Positions 12,434 to 22,443 of a stretch of 64,000 bases of DNA are shown one piece after another (within the stretch, counting starts at the first letter, position 1; each line of letters starts with the position of its first letter). Source of the stretch: Apodospora peruviana (Eukaryota; Ascomycota; Sordariomycetes; Sordariales; Lasiosphaeriaceae); contig JAUEDM010000004.1 in the NCBI GenBank assembly GCA_033439685.1, forward strand, positions 4,340,001 through 4,404,000, in the 5' to 3' direction. The position numbers and the translations under genes were made by a program. Under the pieces are notes generated by a model. It searched no databases. It was not told the origin of the DNA and saw nothing but the letters and a program-made list of their open reading frames with translations.

Positions 12434-14942
12434 ATGACGTCGATGGGAGCCGAGTCCGTCTCGACGATACTCGTGTCGTGCAAACAGACCCGCTTCCACA
12501 TCGAGAGTCCCAACTATCGTGAGGTGAGCAGAATTTCTCATTTTCCAGTTCGCCATTTCTGTGTGTTTAGTATCACTAACACACCTATTGTCATCTTATC
12601 TCAGCTGGACATTGAAGGCCTCAACATCACCGTCACATCTGGCGGAGGCGAGGGCAGCACAGCCACCAAAAAAGGCAAAGGCAAAGCCAGCAGGTCGGAA
12701 GGCACCGAGATTCTGAGTAATGCGAAACTGCGCCTGAAAGCAGGGAGTCGGTATGCACTTGTCGGCAGGAATGGGTCTGGCAAGTCCAGTGAGTTTACTA
12801 TCCTACCTTTCTGACTTATAAGGGTTACTGACATGGGTATTAGCCCTCCTAAGAGCCATCGCCGAGAAACTTATTCCTGGTATCCCTGAAAAGACACGAG
12901 TCTCGATTCTCCAGCAGACGAACGCCAGCGACGCGAATACGGATAATGCGCTGATCGAAAAAGGGCAAGGGCAAGGGCCGACTGTCCTTGAAGATGTCAT
13001 CGACAAGGCTACTGCCAAGAGTGAGCTCGAGCAGGAGATTAACTGTATGTTTCTCACTTCCATCGTGGTTTTGTGGGATGCGAGAACTGACAGACGTGCA
13101 GCTCTATCAGAAGGGGTGGACAACACAGAAGACCCGTATGCCGCTCTCCGAGCTCTGCGAAGGGTTCGCCATGAGAGGATGCAGAAGCGACTTTTTATTC
13201 TAGATAAAGATGCAAGACTGAGGAGCGGCGCGAGGGGCTTGCAGGCCCGCAAGGCTTTAGTTGAATACGAAAAGGCCGTGGCCGAATCTGCTGCTCAGTA
13301 CGTACCTATTTTTCCCCTCTGTAGTGTCAGGACTGACGGAATTTATAGAAAAGAGCAGCCCGAAGACACCATTCCCCCAGAAACTCTCCAGACAGAGATC
13401 CAAGAAGCAGCCGATCTTCTGGCAGAACTACAAATACAGCTCGAGCCCTCACGACTAGCAGACATCGAATCCAGCGCAAAAAGGATCCTGACGGGTCTGG
13501 GCTTTACCGATGCCTACATGACAAAGCCGGCCTCGTCTCTGTCAGGTGGATGGCAAATGCGCAGCTCGTTGGCGACAGCCTTGCTCCAAGAAACCGACAT
13601 TCTTATTCTCGATGAACCGACAAACTTTCTCGACTTGTTGGGAATTATCTGGTTACAACGGTACCTCCAATCCCTCGAAGACTTACCCGAGGCACCAACT
13701 CTGATTCTCGTGTCCCACGACCGCGACTTCATATCCCTCTGCACCGATCTGTTGATCATCAAAGATAAAGGACTAACGTACTTCCACGGCGACCTCGCAA
13801 CTTACGAATCCGCCCAATCAGAAAAAAAGTTGAACCTGACGCGGATGAAAGAGGCGCAGGAGAAACAGAAGGCACACATGCAGGAGACGATACGGCAAAA
13901 CATGGCCGCCGGAAAGAAAAACGACGACCAGAATAAGATTAGACAGGCCAAGAGCCGGCAGAAACGACTTGAAGATCGCATGGGGATGCAGGTTAATGCT
14001 AAGGGGGGCCGGTTCAAGCTCAACCGCGATCTGGCGGGTTATCATACCGCTGCGAGGGCCGAGATCGATATCCCGCAGGACGAAAGGGCGGTTACCGTGC
14101 TCCTGCCGGAGCCGTATGACTTACGGTTTCCGGGTCCACTTATTAGTGTTGAGGCTCTTACTTTTCGGTATCCGGGGACCAGGAAAGGGTTTCTTGGACC
14201 AGTCGTCCTGCAGGACGTTACGCTGTCGGTTAATATTGGTGATCGGATTGGGATTTTGGGTCTCAATGGCGCGGGGAAGTCTACTTTGGTCAGATTGCTC
14301 GTGCAAGATGAGATATCAGTTCCCTTTAAGGGGACTATTACGAAACATCCAAGGTTGAAGTTGGGGTATTATTCGCAGCATGCGGTTGAGGCGCTACAGG
14401 CTCTGGCTAGAGAATCGGATGGACCGCAACCGATGACGGCGCTTTCTTTGCTGATGGAAGAGATTCCAGTCGAAGCGGAACTGAATGAAGGCGAGATACG
14501 CGGGTTGTTGGGGTCGTTGGGATTACCCGGAAGAATCGCGAGTGATGTGCCAGTTACAAAGTTGAGCGGTGGCCAGCTGGTGAGGCTGGAGCTGGCGAGG
14601 ATATTGTGGAAACGGCCGCATTTGTTGGTTCTTGACGAGGTGACGACGCATCTGGATTACGAGACTGTTACTGCGCTCAGGGAGGCGTTGCGGTTTTGGA
14701 GCGGTGCGGTCGTGCTGGTTTCTCATGATCGGTGGTTTGTGAAGGGTGTTGTTGAGGGTATTGTGGATGATGATAGTGGGAGTGGGGAAGATAGTGGTGA
14801 GGAGGAAGAGGATGGAGATGGAAATAGGAGGAGGGTTGTTTGTCGACTTAGGGGGGGTAAGTTGACTGTTTTGGAGGGGGGTGTGGGTGAGTTTGAGGAG
14901 GGGGTTGAGAAGAGGGTTAGGAAGTTGCTTGCTGGGACCTGA
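12434..14942 (+). CDS. ABC-F family ATPase (twin ABC domains, soluble)
   Basis: A soluble protein with two ATP-binding cassettes and no membrane domain, like Gcn20/Arb1/New1 and bacterial Uup; ABC-F proteins act on ribosomes. Exons 12434-12523, 12605-12788, 12844-13044, 13102-13297 and 13349-14942 give 754 aa. The fourth intron (13298-13348, GTACGT..TTATAG) is 51 nt and stop-free, so it hides in an open frame; splicing restores AAQ-KEQPED. Cassette 1 has GRNGSGKST (split by intron 2), LSGGW and ILDEPTN. A helical, charged linker (QEKQKAHMQETIRQN..) follows, as expected for ABC-F. Cassette 2 has GLNGAGKST, LSGGQ and LVLDEVTTHLD. A Lys/Gly tract (KKGKGKAS) precedes cassette 1, and an acidic Glu/Asp/Gly segment lies near the C-terminus. 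The second Walker B region departs from the usual DEPTNHLD. Which ABC-F subgroup it belongs to is uncertain. Confidence 0.9.
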
Positions 14943-15379
14943 GTTAGATTTGTCTAGAGGTAGGTAGGTAGTTTAGGGGTTTAGGGAAGGAGAAAGGGGG
15001 TGTTTTGTTAGGAGAAACGCGCAAGAGATCAAACCAAAACAATGAGTAGTTAATCGCCTGCTATCTGTATTGTATGTAGCATCGGAATCATCTCTCTCGA
15101 CATTTAAGCACTTAACTACCAAGTTTATGGAGGAGAGGACCGATGATTCAACAGGTATTTTACTTGTAATTACCCTCTGTTGTGTTCATATAAGTTATGA
15201 AGGAAAGCAATAGTTCTTTAGTAGGTATTGTATCTGTGTAAGGGACTTTTGGACTCCCCTGAGTATTTACTTGTTATTGCCTTCCTTCTATTATGTTCAT
15301 TCCATAGCAATTACCTTACACTTGTTAGAAAGCAAGCATCCTTCTGCGAGACTTGGAAGCGCTTCGAACTAGATGTTCT

Positions 15380-16310
15380 GTTTACAATGGTTCCTTCTAC
15401 ATCGATCTCTTTTTCCCTCTCCCTTCCGCTACCTCCTCCTTATGGGTCTGACAAGCTCCAGAGCTCAGTCCGTTTGTTCAACTTTTCTCTTCCCACCACC
15501 AAGCTCTTATCCTTTCCCTGTGACAGTGCACTTCTTGTTTTCATCAGTACTGAGCATTTCAGAATATTGTCATCTATCGCTCGACAAGATGGGCACCACC
15601 AGCAGAGCCACTGACAGGTGGGTTGACGAGCTCGGTAACCACGTCTATCTGTGACGGCGTCGCACAATGAATGACCCATACCACTGAGCTAACTTTCCCA
15701 TTACAAAAGGATGTCGAATTCCAAATTCACAAGGCTTAGAATACTGCGGATTATATACTGCATAGCGCCACGCCATGACACTATCTTCAGAAGCTGGACA
15801 AGCTACGCGACCTGGGCGTCGACGTTCCCACGTTGTAGGTGAGAATGACCATGCCTAAGAACACTGTAAGATGAAAAAGGTACTTGCACTAAGGTTTATA
15901 TATTATGGTAACGGAGTACCTACAGTTTGGCAAGACGTTTCCTATAGTCCCTCGAAACCACCTCGAAAATAAACGGACATGACTGCTGCTTCGAATTGTT
16001 GCAGATTGTTGTCGTCGGTGGCCAGTCTTCCGGCAAGAGCTCCCTTCTTGAGAGTCTCACCGACTTCCCTTTTCCGCGCGGAAGCCAGGGCTTGTGCACT
16101 CGATATTCCAGGCAGATCACGCTCCGCCGGACATTCATCGAAAATATCGTAGCCTGGATTACACCGTCAAGCACCGCGAGCCCGGACACAAAGCTGAAGC
16201 TTTCGATCAAAAACCAGAGGACGTTAGCCCCAGGACCTTGGCGAGGGTTGTCGAAGAGGCAAATGCCGCCATGGAAATCCGAGGCTTTGAAGGTCCTAGG
16301 AAGCTAGTTG
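15380..16310 (+). pseudogene. Broken partial copy of the dynamin-like gene at 39.3-41.6 kb
   Basis: This stretch matches the promoter, first exon, first intron and GTPase start of the dynamin-like gene on the minus strand at about 41860-41200. Upstream of the ATG both share CTTCTACAT, CAGTCCGTTTGTTCA and GTGACAGTG blocks. The ATG at 15590 starts MGTTSRATDRWVDELGNHVYL, then a stop and about 130 bp of unrelated sequence. Homology resumes at about 15790 with KLDKLRDLGVDVPT, where the final CAG codon has become TAG (15836-15838). An intron-like segment with GTGAGA donor and TTGCAG acceptor follows, then IVVVGGQSSGKSSLLESL with an intact P-loop from 16005. The frame slips within the next 200 nt, and similarity is lost after EEANAAMEIRG at about 16290. 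Stops, insertion, frameshift and truncation make a functional product unlikely. Confidence 0.85.
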
Positions 16311-16437
16311 AGAGATGTTAACAGCGATAGGCGTATGCAGTCTTTTCATCACCGGGTATCTACCTAGGTAGTTGTCTTATATATGACTGGCTTCACAAAA
16401 GAAAAAAAAAAGAACATCGGTATAAGCAGGTGTCCAG

Positions 16438-17919
16438 TTATCCCTCCAGCACATCCCAATCAACTAACACTTGTATCCTCTCCTGACCCTTTGCCTCCCT
16501 GCGCACACTCATCGACCCGCCCTTCTCGATCTCGACAATCGTCCCGTCGATACACACCTTTCGCCACCTAGCATCCTCCTCCAGCACCGTCACGCGCACT
16601 TCATCCACAACCTCGTACCCAACCTCTTCTTCTTCCTCCCCCTTCTTCCACTGCATCCCCACGTGCTCGCCCTCCCGATACGCAGCCATCATAATCTCCA
16701 TCGTCTTTTCCCCACCCACGTCCCCAAAGTGCACCAGCCTCAGATGGCCATCGAGGGGCTTACTGGCGGGCGATATCGTAAACGTCTTTTCCAGGTTCGA
16801 CACCATCGTCGTGAGCACATAGCTGAACTTGGCCCCATGAGTCTTGACTTTCGTAAACCCATCACCGTCCTTCCTCACGTCGACGGTGGCATCATACGCA
16901 TGCGACTCCTTGAGAAGCTCAGCAGCAGCCATCCCGAACCGTTTATCTCCGTGCACGCGATAGGCAGGTGTATCACTCTCCCAGACCAGCTGGGCATGGA
17001 ACCCGTAGCTGGCCACTATGGCGCCGACCAAGTGGTCGACATATACCTCCTCACCCTCGTCTCCTCCGTGATCTCCGTCCACCACGGGCGAGCCTGATAC
17101 CAACTTCGCCTTAGGAGAAAACTCTGCCCGAAACGTCGGTAGCGGGGCGGGCATGCCTTTGAACAGCGTGCGCAAGCCCAGAACCAGATTCGATGGTGCA
17201 TGTGGTCTTGTGTATTGAGGCTTGTGCAGCGAGTGAAACAGTGCGTTTCCTGTGCCCAGTGGGAGCACTGCCACCGTTGGAGTAGTAGCTCTGCTGTCAT
17301 TGTCGTCGAGACCATTCAGCAAATCCACAACGCCGCCGTCACCGCTCAGGAGCACTATTGTCGTCCTTCCCTGACCAATACGTCGGGCGAAATCCCGCAC
17401 CGTCGTCGAGGACTTGGTCTCCGTAACCTGATATGTCTTTGCATCCGCATCCGCGGCATGTTCGGAACCGCTAGACGACGAAAACCCGAGCACACCCCAA
17501 AGCGGCCGGAGGACCTCATCATAGAAAACTTTAGCTCGTCCGGTCCCCGATCCCGTCGAAATGATTAACTGTAATGCGATCTGACTCAAATACTCCGGGA
17601 TTCCGTCCAACAGGAAATCGTCCAGCGCTTCCTTTGGCAGTTGCGGAGCAAATAAGGCGGAGAGCTGGAACGGCGGTGCACTCTCATCGCCGCCGGCAGC
17701 CTCGGAAGACGGCTCGGCGAGACTGTAAACGATGTATCCGCCATTCTTCTCAGGGTCGCTCAGAATAAAAACGATTTCTTCGCTTTTTAGGCGGAAGGCA
17801 GGATCACTGCCATTTTCATTTGTGGGCGTTGTCCAGACAAGTTCACCGTCGGTGTAATTGATGAGATGCGCGTCTTCCAGAGCGGGTGCACCTGCAGGCG
17901 GCGGTAGTTGGACAACCAT
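16438..17919 (-). CDS. Lipid kinase of the DAG kinase/sphingoid base kinase superfamily
   Basis: A single-exon gene of 493 aa, ATG at 17919 and TAA at 16438. The middle carries a DAGK-catalytic nucleotide-binding fold: IISTGSGTGRAKVFYDEVLRP (first strand, where kinases have NP.SG), VLLSGDGGVVDLLNGL (the GGDGT-like glycine loop) and VAVLPLGTGNALFHSL. It would phosphorylate a lipid hydroxyl with ATP; sphingoid long-chain bases or diacylglycerol are the usual substrates. Glycine-loop residues deviate from the commonest form (SGDGG rather than GGDGT). The N-terminal 100 residues are unrecognised and perhaps regulatory. No membrane segment is seen. Superfamily is clear; substrate is inference. Confidence 0.8.
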   Translation of the reverse strand: MVVQLPPPAGAPALEDAHLINYTDGELVWTTPTNENGSDPAFRLKSEEIVFILSDPEKNGGYIVYSLAEPSSEAAGGDESAPPFQLSALFAPQLPKEALDDFLLDGIPEYLSQIALQLIISTGSGTGRAKVFYDEVLRPLWGVLGFSSSSGSEHAADADAKTYQVTETKSSTTVRDFARRIGQGRTTIVLLSGDGGVVDLLNGLDDNDSRATTPTVAVLPLGTGNALFHSLHKPQYTRPHAPSNLVLGLRTLFKGMPAPLPTFRAEFSPKAKLVSGSPVVDGDHGGDEGEEVYVDHLVGAIVASYGFHAQLVWESDTPAYRVHGDKRFGMAAAELLKESHAYDATVDVRKDGDGFTKVKTHGAKFSYVLTTMVSNLEKTFTISPASKPLDGHLRLVHFGDVGGEKTMEIMMAAYREGEHVGMQWKKGEEEEEVGYEVVDEVRVTVLEEDARWRKVCIDGTIVEIEKGGSMSVRREAKGQERIQVLVDWDVLEG

Positions 17920-18542
17920 CGTATCGTTGACAAGCAGCGATGTGCAGGCGATTTTCGGTGGAGTGGAGGAACAGAAAGAAGTTCACGCCAAAGAAGAAGG
18001 AAATCGGGGTCAAAAGGAGTTCAGCAACAGAGGAAACAAAGGATTTAAGGTCGTGACTTGTTGGATTTCTATCAAGTCCGAGGTACGTTGATACGCACCC
18101 TTGACACACCCAATTGGTTAATGGAGCAGAGTTACACCGACGTCTGGCGCAGCGTCTGCCGGTGATTGCCGCTTGGTTCGAGAGACACCGCACCGAAACC
18201 GAGAAGCAGCCAGCAAAATGGCGTTATCGTCCTCCACACCGTTGTGTCGGTCGCACTCGAGTGGAGTGGGCCGGCCGCCGTAATTCATGCCCCGTACCAC
18301 TAAGGGGATCGTAACGCCGCTCGGCAAGGAAACAGCGGAGTACCGCACGGGATACTGACCTTCCTTGCAGTACATGAATGCTAACGTGATGCACAGTCCT
18401 ATTCGTGCAATTCCCCCTATTTCCTACTCCAAACACCTGACCGGGCGATCATTGTTAATAGTTCCTGCTGTTGACAAACCCAAGCTTCTTTTGTGTCCAA
18501 ACGTTGAGAGGAGCTACTTTGCGGCCGTCGCTCGGACAGCCA

Positions 18543-20684
18543 TCAATGCCCCTTGGCCCTGCTCATTGGACCCCAGTTTTCCTTCGGGTTCACCTGATAT
18601 CTGACATACTTGGTCGTGTCCGAATCACGACCGAGCTTCTCATCAAAGACCACCTCTGCCATCTCCTTCTGCTTGCTGTCGGCCTCTTTCGGCTTGGTGT
18701 CCTCTGGAGCATCCTCCTTCTCACCCAGTCTCAGCAGCCGATAAGCGACGCTACCGACTTTGATGTTCGCCTCCTTGACAGGCGCTTTCTGGCGGACCCA
18801 CTCCCTCATGACGTGCCAGATGACTGACCAGGGAGCATCTGTTTTCATACTGCCCGGTTTCGTATGGCTGCGGGTAACTCGGTATCCAAGGCCTCTCAGA
18901 GCACCCTTCAGGGGCCTCTCAGGAGGCGCGGCGCAATGCATCGTCCCCGCAAGCTGAGAGGGATGGAAATAGAAGGGATATGGCTCGATGGCAGCCAACT
19001 CTGCCTCTGAAGGACCAGTCTTGCGCTTTTTTGGCGCCTTATCACTCCCATTCTCAGCCTCCTCGGCTTTGGCTTTCTCTGCTTCCATCTCTTTAGGGGA
19101 GAGCATATGCTCTTCAAGAGCTGTCTGGAGCATCCCACGGATTCTCTCGACCGTGCCATAAACTTCGGTCGAAGCCTCCGCGGCTTCGGCCAGAACGCTC
19201 TTGATGAATGCCGGTGAGTGAATACGGCCACCATACATGGGTCCTGCAAGGTGCATCGTCGATCCACAGTGTTCGCAGGCCATACCTGCAGTAGGTCCTG
19301 CGATAAAGCCATGCTTGTAAAAGGTTCCGTCACCTTTCTTGTTCGGAGTAGGTTTGTTCTTCATGAGAGGTTGCGTCACCCAGGCACCGCAGCCTTGGTC
19401 ACAGTTGTATGTGATCATGTTCTTACCACCCTGGAACTTGACGCGAGCTGGCGACTTACGGATCTTGACAAATACCCGCAGGTAATAGTCGATGGACAAC
19501 GACAATAGGGGCTCCATTGCGAGCCCATATTTAGCGGCAGCAGTCTCGATCGCATGGAGAATGAGTCTCAGGCCGACTTCATGCGAGTACCAGCCCTTCA
19601 AAGGGACACCGCCATATAATGAATAGCACTTCTCAGGATAGCCATTGGAGGCCCAGACGCCCGAGTCGGTGCAGGTAACGCAGAGGAGGCCACCGTCATC
19701 CCTGACCGCCTGGACTGCTGCATCCAGAAAGGGGGCAGCAGTTCCGTAAGGGTCGAGATCGACCACATCGTACTTATCGCTCTTCGTAGGGTTTCCAGGG
19801 TGCATTGCTCTGTAACGGAGCTCCTTGACAACTACGCCATACATATGCGCCAACGCATCATCGTGACTGATGTCTATTTTGTCTTCGAGCTTATTGTGCA
19901 TAACATTCATCCTGATGGTCTCGACGGCCGACTTGGTGAGGTCATTCGAGGTCACGGAGGTAACAAACGGTATCTCGTTGGCGTATCGCAATGCGCGAAG
20001 GCCGCTGGCTGAGAGGGCATCGAGAATGGTAAACGATGGAGGCTTCTTTTCGTGCTCATTCGGGTACTTCGGACGGTCGGGAGCTTCGGCACCGTTTTCG
20101 ACTGGAGTTTCCGCTTCCTGGCCTGTCGAGGTAGTTGCGGGTTGGTGGATCTCGGGCGCTGTCTCCGAGTTTGCCTCGGCCTGCAAGTCCGTGCCAGGGA
20201 GCGTGTTGAGCTCCTTCGCTGCTGGGCTTGAATTGGCACTGGCTAACTTTGCTTTGCGTTCACTGTAGTTCGAGTCCTTCCGTTTGCGCTTTCTCTCGAC
20301 AAATTTGCTGTGTAGGGATTGGTTGGCGGCTTGTTTCGTTTCAACGACCTCTTTTCCGTATGCCTTCAAGGCGAGGATAGTCAAGTCCCTGTTGAATTGC
20401 TGGATCGGATTGTAAAAGACCTGCTGGACTCCTTGGCCATCCTTAAATTTCTTCTTCTCCTCCTCGGACGGTTCGGGCACGAGAATGTAGGCGAGACCCT
20501 CCTTGACTGTGGTGAAGCGCTTGCCCCCGATCTCGATGAGCTGTTTCTCGGCAGGCGGGACTGTAGGGGGTTTGGCTTCGGTCTCCATTGTGCGCGTTGC
20601 AATGGGAATGAGATGGGTTGACTTCAGACTGCTTGCTCTTTTGAGGACGCTCCAGAAGGAAGTGGTGATTACACCGGTTCGCAT
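18543..20684 (-). CDS. TRM1: tRNA (guanine26-N2)-dimethyltransferase Trm1
   Basis: Single exon, 713 aa. Trm1 dimethylates G26 of cytosolic and mitochondrial tRNAs using S-adenosylmethionine. Landmarks in order: FTTVKEGLAYILVP, FYNPIQQFNRDL, a basic insertion with RKRKRK (likely nuclear signal), ILDALSASGLRALRYANEI (SAM motif I), VDLDPYGTAAPFLDAA (motif IV DPYG), CTDSGVWAS, and a zinc-ribbon-like region with CDQGCGAW and CEHCGS. A second basic KKRK follows near residue 550. Two in-frame ATGs exist. The one at 20684 adds 32 residues rich in Ser/Thr/Arg/Lys without acids, resembling a mitochondrial presequence; the one at 20588 starts METEAKPP. Yeast TRM1 uses two starts to make mitochondrial and nuclear forms, and the same is likely here. 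Divergent from the SLATT gene. Confidence 0.95.
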   Translation of the reverse strand: MRTGVITTSFWSVLKRASSLKSTHLIPIATRTMETEAKPPTVPPAEKQLIEIGGKRFTTVKEGLAYILVPEPSEEEKKKFKDGQGVQQVFYNPIQQFNRDLTILALKAYGKEVVETKQAANQSLHSKFVERKRKRKDSNYSERKAKLASANSSPAAKELNTLPGTDLQAEANSETAPEIHQPATTSTGQEAETPVENGAEAPDRPKYPNEHEKKPPSFTILDALSASGLRALRYANEIPFVTSVTSNDLTKSAVETIRMNVMHNKLEDKIDISHDDALAHMYGVVVKELRYRAMHPGNPTKSDKYDVVDLDPYGTAAPFLDAAVQAVRDDGGLLCVTCTDSGVWASNGYPEKCYSLYGGVPLKGWYSHEVGLRLILHAIETAAAKYGLAMEPLLSLSIDYYLRVFVKIRKSPARVKFQGGKNMITYNCDQGCGAWVTQPLMKNKPTPNKKGDGTFYKHGFIAGPTAGMACEHCGSTMHLAGPMYGGRIHSPAFIKSVLAEAAEASTEVYGTVERIRGMLQTALEEHMLSPKEMEAEKAKAEEAENGSDKAPKKRKTGPSEAELAAIEPYPFYFHPSQLAGTMHCAAPPERPLKGALRGLGYRVTRSHTKPGSMKTDAPWSVIWHVMREWVRQKAPVKEANIKVGSVAYRLLRLGEKEDAPEDTKPKEADSKQKEMAEVVFDEKLGRDSDTTKYVRYQVNPKENWGPMSRAKGH

Positions 20685-21544
20685 GGAGAGAAAGGTGGAA
20701 AGGCAGCCGGCATTTAGGTTTGGCGATTACAGCAGGAGCTAGGATGTCAGTGGCTGTCGCGTTGGTGAGTCCAATAATTTTCTGAAAGGTTCTGCCGCCG
20801 AGCTCCGTCACAGTGGGGCTGGGCGGTGAGAGACCCTGCCACAATCGCTCCCAGCACCACAGGTACCTGAAGTACCCTAACCCGCCCCATCCTTGCCCTC
20901 TGAAGCTTGGCTCTCCCCCCTATTTTCTGGCTGGCGTCCAGCTTTTCGTAACAGCCCGGGCAACATCTTCTCCCCTACTGTTCACCGAGGCTCCTTCAAG
21001 TTGGAATTACGATCAAGTTAAGAAAACACCAGAAATAAAAATAAGGCATTTGTGTTTCGTCTATCAATAAGTCATCCGGTACCATGGAACTCACGTGGTC
21101 TCCTTGCTGGTACCTGAAGTAGGAGGGAAAGGGCACCTGTCTGTTCTGCCAACTATAATTGAAAGTGCTTCAATTTCAACTCCCTCCTCAACGCGCCTTC
21201 CTCTTCAGCACAGTCAAAGGACCGCTCAAAACTTCCATAAGCATGGATGCCTCCTTCCACTCCCCTCGACTCTCATTCTCTCCTGACTCCCGTGGCTCTT
21301 TTGAAAGGAACTCGGAATCTTCGACCTTTCACCATGTTCCTGACTTGACATATCGACAGACACCTCTCGTTCCATCACCTATCTTGACCATCTATGATCC
21401 CTTCTTTTTGGCATTTTGGGCTTTGAGACGGCGTACCACCTCTGCCATTCCGCCTCGCTACAGGGCAGCCCTTGTCGGTTTATCTTGCCATCCATCCCTG
21501 TCTGTCCCTCCGTGTCTCTTTGCTTCTGTCCACGATCCGCCAGC

Positions 21545-22443
21545 ATGGCCAATGCCGGAAGAGACCCCAGTCACCTGAGCTACCCTCCCATGCATGCCGC
21601 CGACGAGCGAATGTCGGACACGGCAGACAGTTTCTTCAAGTCGGAGCGGCCGTCGAGCATCCCTGTTCCCAGCGGTCGTTCTAACATCGCCGCCACAGCG
21701 GCTGCCGTCCCAACGAGACGCCCAAAGTCTTCCGCCTTTGGTGTTGCCCAACATCGTTTCCTGTCTCCAGCCGAGTGGGCTCGGGTCGCTCACGGACTCG
21801 GTGCCATCAGGGAGGGCGAAACACACAGTGTTGTCCACCCGACTTGTTGGTACTGGCCGCCCAAGGGTCTCCCCGACGGCCTCTACAAGGACGTCATCTT
21901 CCAGCGCAGCAAGTACTACATCAAGTTCGAGATCCTCAGTACCATACGGTGGTTCCTGATGATCCTGCAAATCATCTTCGGCGCCATTCTCACAGCCCTC
22001 GGCTCCGTGAACGCGAACGTACACCCCGGAATTCCCATCACGGTACTCGCTGCCGTGAACACGGTGGGCGCTGGGCTGCTGGCATTGATGCACAACAGTG
22101 GACTGCCGGACAGATATCGACTCAACAAGGTGGAATTCACCAAGGTGGAGGACTTCCTCAAGGTTAGTGCTGCCCACTTATCCTTTCATAGTCAGAATGA
22201 GAGAAAAGGGCGAAACTAACCAGATCGTTACTTGTCTAGGAAATTCTTGACACCGGTATTGTCGAGAGCGGCCAAACAGTGGATGACATTCTCAGCGAGT
22301 GTTTCACCAGATTCCAAATCGCCAAGGCCACCGTTTTGATTAACATGCCGGACCACTACACTACGTCCTCTACTACTCCCCGGGAGAAGTCAATGGTGCT
22401 TTGCCCCGACCCACCTGTACACTTCTCTTCCGGTCATCCCTGA
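21545..22443 (+). CDS. Fungal SLATT-domain two-TM membrane protein
   Basis: Exons 21545-22162 and 22240-22443 give 273 aa. The 77-nt intron is phase 0, with GTTAGT, an AACTAACC branch point and GTCTAG. The first half is Ser/Pro/Ala-rich and disordered. The core reads HPTCWYWPPKGLPDGLY, then KYYIKFEILSTIRW leading into TM1 (LMILQIIFGAILTALG), a short turn with HPGIPI, TM2 (TVLAAVNTVGAGLLALM), and LPDRYRLNKVEFTKVEDFLKEILDTGIV. This matches the SMODS and SLOG-associating 2TM effector family (SLATT, fungal type). Bacterial relatives are predicted pore-forming effectors of nucleotide-signalling conflict systems; the fungal role is unknown. ATG 21545 is the first in this frame; an overlapping upstream ORF exists (see findings). 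Family assignment is good, function open. Confidence 0.82.
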
